This document shows, piece by piece, positions 32,674 to 40,100 of a stretch of DNA of 47,662 nt. How positions within the stretch are numbered: the stretch's first letter is position 1; each line of letters opens with the position of its first letter. A model generated the notes under the pieces. The model made no database searches. It was not told the DNA's origin and saw only the letters and a list, made by a program, of their open reading frames with translations. Source of the DNA: Clostridiales bacterium (GTDB lineage: Bacteria > Bacillota > Clostridia > Saccharofermentanales > Saccharofermentanaceae); assembly GCA_017550385.1 (NCBI GenBank), contig JAFZPJ010000041.1, positions 1 to 47,662 on the forward strand, read 5' to 3'. The translations under genes and the position numbers were made by a program.

Positions 32674-32679
32674 ATTTTA
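32674..32679 (-). promoter_or_regulatory. purF -10-like element six bases from the ATG
   Basis: TAAAAT on the minus strand ends six bases before the purF start codon. There is no convincing -35 at 16-18 bp, so the promoter call is tentative. Confidence 0.45.
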
Positions 32680-32807
32680 CACCCAAGTTCAAAAAGTACA
32701 CCGCAATAAATCATATATATTTCTTTGCGCCAACTATACCTGTTTTGTATGAAACACCAATTACAACTAATACTTGCAACTGCCCGCCCGTTATGATAAT
32801 CTTCGGG

Positions 32808-33089
32808 AAACCATTGATGAAGAGTGAGTAGGCTTTATCATCTTATTCCCAGAGAGTTGCGGATGGTGTGATCGCAGCAATAAGGATTCAGCCGAATGGA
32901 CTTCAGAGGGCGACAGGAAATGCGCAGAGCAGAGTATTGAAGCCGGAGTGTGGACCTCCGTTAACAAAGTTCGGCATATGTTAAGTATGCGCTAAGAGGA
33001 TGTAGCAATAGCACATCAAGCCGGGTGGCACCGCAGGTAGTATCTACAACCTGTCCCAGCAGCAACAAACTGCAGGGGCAGGTTTTTTG
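32808..33089 (+). promoter_or_regulatory. Tryptophan T-box riboswitch
   Basis: A T-box leader that reads uncharged tRNA-Trp and allows trpB2 transcription when tryptophan is short. The antiterminator bulge lies in GGGTGGCACCGC (33023-33034). Its TGGC pairs with a GCCA end, as expected for tRNA-Trp with discriminator G. The specifier is TGG (32897-32899) in GAATGGACT, a Trp codon followed by a purine. Stem I marks include GAAGAGTGAGTAGG near the 5' end. The terminator is at 33048-33089. A -10-like GATAAT is at 32795-32800. Confidence 0.93.
33048..33089 (+). terminator. T-box regulated terminator
   Basis: AACCTGTCCC pairs with GGGGCAGGTT around an internal CAG/CTG extension, followed by TTTTTT. 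It competes with the antiterminator carrying TGGCACCGC. Confidence 0.9.
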
Positions 33090-33135
33090 TTTATCTGTCC
33101 CGACAAAAACACTTTATGTAAGGAGGACACCAAAG

Positions 33136-34512
33136 ATGTCAGACGCAAAAATACCGTACAAGATCTACTTGACCGAAGAAGAGATGCCTAAGGCTTGGTA
33201 TAACCTCAGGGCTGACATGAAGAACAAGCCCGCTCCGCTTCTCAATCCCGGCACGGGCAAGCCGCTCGCAGCTGAAGAGCTTACTCCCATCTTCTGCGAG
33301 GAGCTCGTTAAGCAGGAGCTCGACAACGACACCAAGTTCTTCGATATCCCTGATGAGATCTTAAGCTTCTACAAGATGTTCAGACCTTCACCCCTCGTTC
33401 GTGCTTACTGCCTCGAGGAGAAGCTCGGAACACCTGCAAAGATCTACTATAAGTTCGAAGGTAACAACACCAGCGGAAGCCACAAGCTGAACTCCGCCAT
33501 CGCTCAGGCATACTATGCTAAGAAGCAGGGCCTCAAGGGCGTTACCACAGAGACGGGTGCAGGCCAGTGGGGCACGGCACTTTCGATGGCATGCGCATAC
33601 CTCGGCCTCGACTGCAAGGTCTACATGGTTAAGGTATCCTACGAGCAGAAGCCTTTCAGAAGAGAAGTCATGAGAACATACGGCGCTTCCGTTGTTCCTT
33701 CTCCTTCCGATACGACAGAAGTCGGCCGCAAGATCCTCGCCGAGTTCCCCGGCACAACGGGAAGCCTCGGCTGCGCTATCTCTGAGGCAGTTGAAGTCGC
33801 AACAAAGAACCCCGGCTACAGATACGTTCTTGGTTCAGTACTTAACCAGGTGCTTCTCCACCAGTCCGTTATCGGTCTCGAGACAAAGGCAGCTCTCGAC
33901 AAGTACGGCATCAAGCCCGACACGATCATCGGCTGCGCAGGCGGCGGATCGAACCTTGGCGGTCTTATCGCACCTTTCATGGGCGAGAAGCTCAGAGGCG
34001 AGGCTGACTACCAGATCATCGCTGTCGAGCCGGCTTCCTGCCCGAGCTTCACACGCGGCACATACGCATACGATTTCTGCGACACAGGTATGATCTGCCC
34101 TCTCGCGAAAATGTACACTCTCGGCAGCTCCTTCATCCCTTCTGCAAACCACGCAGGCGGCCTGAGATTCCACGGCATGAGCTCCACACTCTCGCAGCTC
34201 TATCACGACGGTTACATGGAAGCAAGAGCAGTCGAGCAGACGAGCGTTTTCGAGGCTGCAGAGATGTTCGCAAGAACAGAAGGCATCCTGCCCGCACCTG
34301 AGAGCTCACACGCTATCAGAGTTGCTATCGACGAAGCGCTCAAGTGCAAGGAGACAGGCGAAGAGAAGACGATCGTATTCGGTCTTACCGGTACAGGCTA
34401 CTTCGACCTCGTTGCTTACCAGAAGTACAACGACGGCGAGATGAGCGACTACATCCCGACAGACGAAGACATCGCAGCATCCATCGCGAAGCTTCCGAAG
34501 GTAGGAGAATAA
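33136..34512 (+). CDS. trpB: Tryptophan synthase beta chain, TrpB2 type
   Basis: A 458-residue PLP enzyme that joins indole and serine to make tryptophan. The long N-terminus (about 80 residues before RPSPLVRAYCLEE) and the overall pattern mark the TrpB2 branch, which often acts without TrpA. The PLP lysine is K117 in NTSGSHKLNSA, and the phosphate loop is CAGGGSNLGG. No trpA or other trp gene is adjacent, so it may salvage indole made by neighbours; that is inference. The ATG is set by AGGAGG at 33121-33126. Expression is under the Trp T-box. Confidence 0.96.
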   Translation: MSDAKIPYKIYLTEEEMPKAWYNLRADMKNKPAPLLNPGTGKPLAAEELTPIFCEELVKQELDNDTKFFDIPDEILSFYKMFRPSPLVRAYCLEEKLGTPAKIYYKFEGNNTSGSHKLNSAIAQAYYAKKQGLKGVTTETGAGQWGTALSMACAYLGLDCKVYMVKVSYEQKPFRREVMRTYGASVVPSPSDTTEVGRKILAEFPGTTGSLGCAISEAVEVATKNPGYRYVLGSVLNQVLLHQSVIGLETKAALDKYGIKPDTIIGCAGGGSNLGGLIAPFMGEKLRGEADYQIIAVEPASCPSFTRGTYAYDFCDTGMICPLAKMYTLGSSFIPSANHAGGLRFHGMSSTLSQLYHDGYMEARAVEQTSVFEAAEMFARTEGILPAPESSHAIRVAIDEALKCKETGEEKTIVFGLTGTGYFDLVAYQKYNDGEMSDYIPTDEDIAASIAKLPKVGE

Positions 34513-34516
34513 GTAG

Positions 34517-34544
34517 TTTACAAGATACGATCAAGGTGTATAAT
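34517..34544 (+). promoter_or_regulatory. Promoter of the pheA leader transcript
   Basis: TTTACA (34517-34522), a 16-bp spacer and a perfect TATAAT (34539-34544). It lies right after the trpB2 stop and six bases before the leader-peptide ATG. Confidence 0.88.
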
Positions 34545-34550
34545 TGCCAC

Positions 34551-34616
34551 ATGAACAATTTTGAGTTTACAAGCTTTGGATTTACGTTTTTTGCCTTTAC
34601 GAGTAGGGGTAAGTAG
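34551..34616 (+). CDS. Phe-rich leader peptide of pheA
   Basis: A 21-codon frame (begins MNNFEF, ends TSRGK) with seven phenylalanines at positions 4, 6, 9, 11, 13, 14 and 16, all TTT, then the TAG stop. No Shine-Dalgarno sequence is present, and the ATG lies six bases after TATAAT, so translation is probably leaderless. The stop codon touches the 5' strand of the antiterminator helix. By analogy with pheL of enteric bacteria, ribosomes stalled at Phe codons would leave that strand free and let pheA be transcribed. Confidence 0.85.
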   Translation: MNNFEFTSFGFTFFAFTSRGK

Positions 34617-34695
34617 TTCACTGCATGTAAATATATACTTGATTTACGTATGATAAGGCCCCGCAGTGAACAAGACTGCGGGGCTTATTGTTTTG
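34616..34695 (+). promoter_or_regulatory. Phe attenuator: mutually exclusive antiterminator and terminator
   Basis: Antiterminator: GTTCACTGC (34616-34624) pairs perfectly with GCAGTGAAC (34663-34671). Terminator: 34656-34667 pairs with 34675-34686 over 12 bp (core CCCCGCAGT/ACTGCGGGG), followed by ATTGTTTT. They share GCAGT, so only one can form. A smaller hairpin, GTAAAT/ATTTAC (34627-34632/34642-34647), sits inside the antiterminator loop. The layout is that of ribosome-mediated attenuation. Confidence 0.88.
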
Positions 34696-34711
34696 CAAAG
34701 GAGAGAAGAAC

Positions 34712-35842
34712 ATGACACAGAAAGAAGCAGGCAAGAGGATCGAAGAGATAGACGAGAAGATCAAGCAGCTCTTCGCAGAGAGGTTAGAAGCCAGCAAGAC
34801 CGCGAACGAGACTCTCACCAAGTCCGAGATCATTCAGAAGAGCAGAAGATACGAGAGAAGTTACCTCTCAAGTCTCGACAGTTCGAATTCGCTTATCGAT
34901 AATTACGAGCGCGTTCTTTTCTCCACGATGTTTAACCTGAGCCACTCATACCGCAACACCGAGTACGGCACCCGCACAGACTTGGCGGACAAGATCAAGG
35001 CCGCGCTCGAGAACACTCCCAAGGAACTTCCCAAGTCACCGATGGTTGCCTGCCAGGGCATCGAAGGCGCGTACTCGCAGATCGCGACGGACAAGATCTT
35101 CCGTCATGCGAACATAATGTACTTCAGGACTTTCGACGGCGTCTTCCAGGCGGTCGAATCAGGTCTGTGCGAATACGGCGTGCTGCCCATCGAGAACTCT
35201 TCCTACGGCTCCGTCACGCAGGTATATGACCTCATGGTCGGACACAACTTCCACATCGTAAAAGACTACAAGCTGAGGATCAGCCACAAGCTCCTCGCAA
35301 ACCACGGTGCCAAGCTCGAAGACATCCGTGAGGTATACTCCCACAACCAGGCCATCGGCCAGTGCAGCAAGTTCTTAAAGGAACACCCGGACATCAAGGT
35401 CAACATCGTAGAGAACACAGCAGTTGCTGCCAAGAGCGTAGCTGATTCCGGCCGCACCGATGTCGCTGCGATATCTTCTGCTGACTGCCAGATGCTGTAC
35501 GGACTCGAGTCACTGAGCGACGAGATCCAGAACACGGATAATAACTACACGCGCTTCATCTGCATCACCAAGGAACTCATGATCTTCCCCGGCGCATCCA
35601 AGACATCCATCATGCTGGCATTGGGTCACACTCCGGGAGCGCTCGCAGACACCCTCGCTAAGTTCTCGTCTTTGGGTCTTAACCTCACAAAGATCGAATC
35701 ACGCCCGATGTCCGGCAAGGACTTCGAGTTCATGTTCTACCTCGACTTCGAGGCGTCGGTGTACTCCGAGGAAGTCATCACGCTCCTGTGCGAGCTCGAC
35801 GCCGAGCCGACGGAATTTGCTTACCTGGGAACGTATATCTGA
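34712..35842 (+). CDS. pheA: Chorismate mutase / prephenate dehydratase PheA
   Basis: A 376-residue bifunctional P-protein making phenylpyruvate from chorismate. Residues 1 to about 85 are an AroQ-type chorismate mutase helix bundle (RIEEIDEKIKQLFAERLE). The prephenate dehydratase domain (about 112-290) shows CQGIEGAYSQ, VLPIENSSYGSV and the catalytic TRF (280-282). The C-terminal ACT domain has GALADTLAKF and the Phe-binding ESRP (329-332), so feedback inhibition by Phe is expected. The ATG follows AAGGAG by eight bases. Phe therefore acts twice, by attenuation and by the ACT domain. Confidence 0.97.
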   Translation: MTQKEAGKRIEEIDEKIKQLFAERLEASKTANETLTKSEIIQKSRRYERSYLSSLDSSNSLIDNYERVLFSTMFNLSHSYRNTEYGTRTDLADKIKAALENTPKELPKSPMVACQGIEGAYSQIATDKIFRHANIMYFRTFDGVFQAVESGLCEYGVLPIENSSYGSVTQVYDLMVGHNFHIVKDYKLRISHKLLANHGAKLEDIREVYSHNQAIGQCSKFLKEHPDIKVNIVENTAVAAKSVADSGRTDVAAISSADCQMLYGLESLSDEIQNTDNNYTRFICITKELMIFPGASKTSIMLALGHTPGALADTLAKFSSLGLNLTKIESRPMSGKDFEFMFYLDFEASVYSEEVITLLCELDAEPTEFAYLGTYI

Positions 35843-35851
35843 CCTTGGCTG

Positions 35852-35857
35852 TATAAT
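35852..35857 (+). promoter_or_regulatory. -10 element of the 77-residue gene, leaderless layout
   Basis: A perfect TATAAT directly after the pheA stop ends six bases before the next ATG. No good -35 is visible at 16-18 bp. Confidence 0.6.
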
Positions 35858-35863
35858 GGTGAC

Positions 35864-36097
35864 ATGAAGTTACCGAAGATCTTTCAGCATAAAGATAATG
35901 CGGACACCGGGATCAAGTTCGATCCCGGGACGCAGTATGCCGTCATCCGCAGTTCGATCTGCACCGGAGAGAAAGTCGCCGGGTTCAAGGACAAGAAGGG
36001 CGGACACTTCACCGAAGTAATGGTGATAAGGTCCGCCGATGACGAGCGCAGGTTCAAGGAGATCTACGGCCTGGATTCCGTCCGCACGGAATACTGA
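35864..36097 (+). CDS. Short conserved-looking protein, unknown function
   Basis: A 77-residue soluble protein with YAVIRSSICTGEKVAGFKD and FTEVMVIRSADDERRFKEIYGLDSV. It resembles short proteins of other Clostridia that databases sometimes label aspartate dehydrogenase without good reason; it is far too short for that enzyme. A compact alpha/beta domain is likely. No ribosome-binding site is present, and the ATG lies six bases after TATAAT, so it may be leaderless. It ends one base before the convergent LysR gene. Confidence 0.7.
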   Translation: MKLPKIFQHKDNADTGIKFDPGTQYAVIRSSICTGEKVAGFKDKKGGHFTEVMVIRSADDERRFKEIYGLDSVRTEY

Positions 36098-36982
36098 TCA
36101 GGAATAAAGCTCCCTTACATGTTCGATGAACTTCGACGCGAGCGCGCTGGGCATCTTCTCCTTATCCCATGACAGGATATAGTCGACATTTACTTCAGGA
36201 ACGATCTTCTTGACGACGACGTCAGAGTCGGCAGAGATGTTCTTGGCGACGGTCGCAGGGAAGATCGCGATCCCGATGTTCTGGTCGACGAGCTTTGACG
36301 CGTTCGACGAGTGCGCTGTCTTTACGATGAAGCGCGGCTCCTTGCCGGTCGGCTCGAACCAGCTTCTGATCTCCTCTTCACGCGAATGACGCGAGGAGAT
36401 GATGAGGTCGGTATCGACGATATCGGCAAGAGTTACCGTCTGCTTCTTTTTCTTCGCGAGCGGGTGCGAACCCGGAATGATCGCAGCCCAGGTATCGCTG
36501 TACACGGTAATGCCGTCCAGGTGCTCCGTGTTGAGCGGAGTCATCGTGATCGCGAGCTCGAGCAGGCCGGACTTCATGCGGTAGGTAAGATCGTCCACCG
36601 TGCCGCACCATAAGTTGTAAGTAACATTAGGGTATTCTTCTTTGAAGCTCTTTATCCACTCTGCGACCAGGGTAGGGCCGTTACTGTCAACGTGGCCGAG
36701 ATACAGCGTGCCGCTGAGGCCTTTCTTGACATCGGAGATCTCGGCCTTGGTGATATCCGCGAGCGCTAGGAGCTCTTCGCCGCGTCGCTTCAGGGCAAGA
36801 CCTTCGGGCGTGAGCGTGATGTGACGCTTACCTCTTATTATTAATGTACATCCTAATTCTTCTTCCAGCTCCATCAGCGCTCTCGAAAGCGGCGGCTGCG
36901 ACAGGTGCAGACGCTCTGCCGCGCGGGTAATGTTACGCTCTTCTGCAACTGTCAGAAAGTAACGGATTTGTCGTAGATCCAT
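36098..36982 (-). CDS. LysR family regulator, probable nitrogen regulator of gltBD
   Basis: A 294-residue LysR-type regulator. The N-terminal helix-turn-helix (MDLRQIRYFLTVAEERNITR then HLSQPPLSRALMELEE) is followed by a linker helix and an effector-binding domain of two alpha/beta halves. It is divergently placed from gltB, the arrangement of GltC in B. subtilis, so control of glutamate synthase is likely. The ATG follows GAGGTG. A palindrome ATACC-N5-GGTAT lies between the genes and overlaps a TATGAT -10-like element on the lysR strand, which fits autorepression. The effector (2-oxoglutarate or glutamate in GltC) is inference. Confidence 0.9.
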   Translation of the reverse strand: MDLRQIRYFLTVAEERNITRAAERLHLSQPPLSRALMELEEELGCTLIIRGKRHITLTPEGLALKRRGEELLALADITKAEISDVKKGLSGTLYLGHVDSNGPTLVAEWIKSFKEEYPNVTYNLWCGTVDDLTYRMKSGLLELAITMTPLNTEHLDGITVYSDTWAAIIPGSHPLAKKKKQTVTLADIVDTDLIISSRHSREEEIRSWFEPTGKEPRFIVKTAHSSNASKLVDQNIGIAIFPATVAKNISADSDVVVKKIVPEVNVDYILSWDKEKMPSALASKFIEHVRELYS

Positions 36983-37003
36983 ATAAACACACCTCGTTTC
37001 TTA

Positions 37004-37135
37004 TCATACCCAGAAGGTATCGTTAACCATTTACTATTTGTATTTTATTTCCTTCGCCCGTAGCGCTAAAATCAACCGTGAAATCAGTTAACGATATTCT
37101 AAACGCATTGAAGTTAAATATCAATACATTTTGAG
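37004..37135 (+). promoter_or_regulatory. gltB control module with LysR palindrome
   Basis: ATACCCAGAAGGTAT (37006-37020) is a LysR-type site (ATAC-N7-GTAT) centred about 66 bp upstream of the start predicted from TAAAAT (37067-37072). Also present are ACTATTTGTATTTTATTT and TAGCGCTA. The -35 is poor, as in activator-dependent promoters. The whole block is repeated colinearly upstream of amt (44454-44585). Confidence 0.8.
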
Positions 37136-37198
37136 TATGATTTCAAAACTCGTGGGCCAAGTGGTGGATTTGAAGGGCCCCGGGACCAGGAGGAGAAT

Positions 37199-40100
37199 AT
37201 GAGACCTTACGAGAAGAAATACTTAAACCAATGTTACCAAGCAATGCAAGAAGAGCATGACGCTTGCGGTATCGGATTAGTAGTAAACATCGACGGTAAG
37301 AAAGAATACCGCACATTAGACGACGCATTATCCATTGTCGAGAAGCTCGAGCACAGAGCGGGCAAGGACGCTTCCGGTGAGGTAGGCGACGGCGTCGGTA
37401 TCCTCGTACAGATCTCGCATAAGTTTTTCGCGAAGGCCGCTAAGAAGGCCGGCTTAGAAGTAAAGGAAGAGGGCGACTACGGTGTAGGCATGTTCTTCCT
37501 GCCCCGGGACAACAAGAAGAGAACGCTCGCCATGCGCATGTTCAAGGTCATCTGCGAGAAGAACGGCCTGAACGTCATCGGCTGGAGAGAAGTCCCCACA
37601 GATCCCGATATCCTCGGCAAGGTAGCAAGAGACGCCATGCCCGTTATCATGCAATGTTTCGTAGAGAGGCCTGCAGACTGCGGGAAGGGTCTTGCTTTCG
37701 ACCGCATGCTCTACGTCGCAAGAAGAGAGTTCGAGCAGAGCACGGACGAGACTTATATCACTTCCCTGTCTTCAAGAACAATCGTATATAAGGGAATGTT
37801 CCTGGTCGGACAGCTCCGCAAGTTCTATAAGGATATGCAGAGCAAGGATTACGAGACTGCGATCGCGATGGTCCACTCGAGATTCTCAACGAACACGACA
37901 CCTTCCTGGGAGAGAGCGCATCCTTACCGCATGATCGCTCACAACGGTGAGATCAACACGATCAGAGGTAATTTCGACAGAATGCTCGCACGTGAGGAGA
38001 CTCTGTACAGCCCCGCTATCGAGAACGATATGGACAAGATCTTCCCGATCATCCATAAGACCGGTTCGGATTCCGCGATGCTCGACAACACTCTCGAGTT
38101 CTTCATGATGAACGGCATCCCGCTCCCGCTCGCAGTAATGATGATGATCCCCGAGCCCTGGAAGAACGATGCTCACATGGAAGAAGAGAAGAAAGACTTC
38201 TACCATTACTACGCAACAATGATGGAACCCTGGGACGGTCCTGCAGCGATCCTCTTCACGGACGGCGTCATCGCAGGTGCCACACTCGACCGTAACGGTC
38301 TGAGGCCCTCCAGATATTACATCACTGACGATAACCGACTGATCCTCTCATCCGAGGTCGGCGTACTCGATATCGAGCCCGAGCACATCGTAAAGAAATC
38401 CAGACTGCAGCCCGGCCGCATCCTCTTGATCGATACCGAGAAGGGCGAGCTGATCTCCGACGAAGAGTGCAAGAAGTACTACTCCGAGAAGCACCCTTAC
38501 GGCGAGTGGCTCTCTCTGAACCTCCTGCACCTGTCCGAACTGAAGATCCCCAACAAGAAGATCCCGGTCCACACACAGGAGATGAGAGACAAGCTCTACA
38601 AGGTATTCGGTTATACGTTCGAAGACGTCAAGAACGAGATACTGCCCATGGCCATGAACAAGGTCGAAGCAACGGCTTCCATGGGTACCGACATCCCGCT
38701 CGCAGTTTTGTCCGAGAAGCACCAGCTGTTGTTCTCTTACTTCAAGCAGCTCTTCGCACAGGTTACCAACCCGCCGATCGATTCCATCAGAGAAGAGATC
38801 GTTACGGACACGACCGTATACATCGGTTCCGACGGTAACCTCCTCGAAGAGAAGAGCGACAACTGCAGAGTGCTCGAAGTAAACAACCCGATCCTGACAG
38901 GCGTAGACCTCGTTAAGATCAAGTCCTTGGACCAGCCCGGCTTCAAGGCCGCTACGGTATCCATTCTTTATTACAAGAACACTTCATTAGAGAAAGCACT
39001 TGACCAGCTCCTGATCACTGTCGACAGGACATGCAGCAAGGGCGCGAACATCATCATCCTCTCCGACAGAGGCATCGATGAGAATCACGTTGCGATCCCT
39101 TCGCTCCTCGCAGTATCCGCTGTCGAGCAGCATCTGGTACAGACGAGAAAGAGGACCGCGGTATCTCTCATCATCGAGAGCGGCGAGCCCAGAGACGTAC
39201 ATCAGATGGCGACTCTGCTCGGTTTCGGCGCGCGTGCGATCAACCCTTACCTTGCACACGAGTGCATCGCGGAGATGATCGACAAGGGTATCCTCGACAA
39301 GGATTATCACACGGCTATCGACGACTACAACTACGCAATATTGCACGGCATCGTCAAGACCAGCGCGAAAATGGGTATCTCCACACTGCAGTCCTACCAG
39401 TCCGCGAAGATCTTCGAGGCAGTAGGCATCTGCTCTGATGTTGTAGACAAGTACTTCACCGGCATCGTAAGCCGTGTCGGAGGCATCGGTCTCGAAGAGA
39501 TCTCCGAAGGCATCCTGTTCAGACATGACAAGGCATTCGATCCGATGGGTCTTGAGAGCGATACCACTCTGGACAGCACAGGTTTCCATAACCTCAGAAG
39601 CGGCAATGACAAAGAGGATCACCTCTATAATCCGAAGACGATCGTTGCTCTGCAGAAGGCAGTAAGAGAAGGTTCCTACGAGCTGTTCAAGGAATACAGT
39701 GCGATCGTAGACAACGAGAAGCCGCATACATTAAGAGGACTCTTAACGTTCAAGGATACAGGCAACTCCATCCCTCTTGAAGAGGTTGAGCCCGCATCCG
39801 AGATCGTCAAGAGATTCAAGACCGGAGCCATGTCTTACGGTTCTATCTCCAAAGAAGCTCACGAGTGCATGGCGATCGCCATGAACCGTCTGGGCGGCAA
39901 GTCCAACACGGGTGAGGGCGGTGAGTCCCCCGAGAGATTCGGCACGGAGAAGAACTCCAAGATCAAGCAGGTCGCTTCGGGAAGATTCGGTGTTACCAGC
40001 GAGTATCTGAACAGCGCTGAAGAAATACAGATCAAGATGGCGCAGGGTGCCAAGCCGGGTGAAGGTGGTCACCTCCCCGGAAAGAAGGTATATCCCTGGA

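Noticed and set aside
35864-36097. Aspartate dehydrogenase annotation for the 77-residue protein
   Set aside because: It is far too short and lacks a dinucleotide-binding motif.
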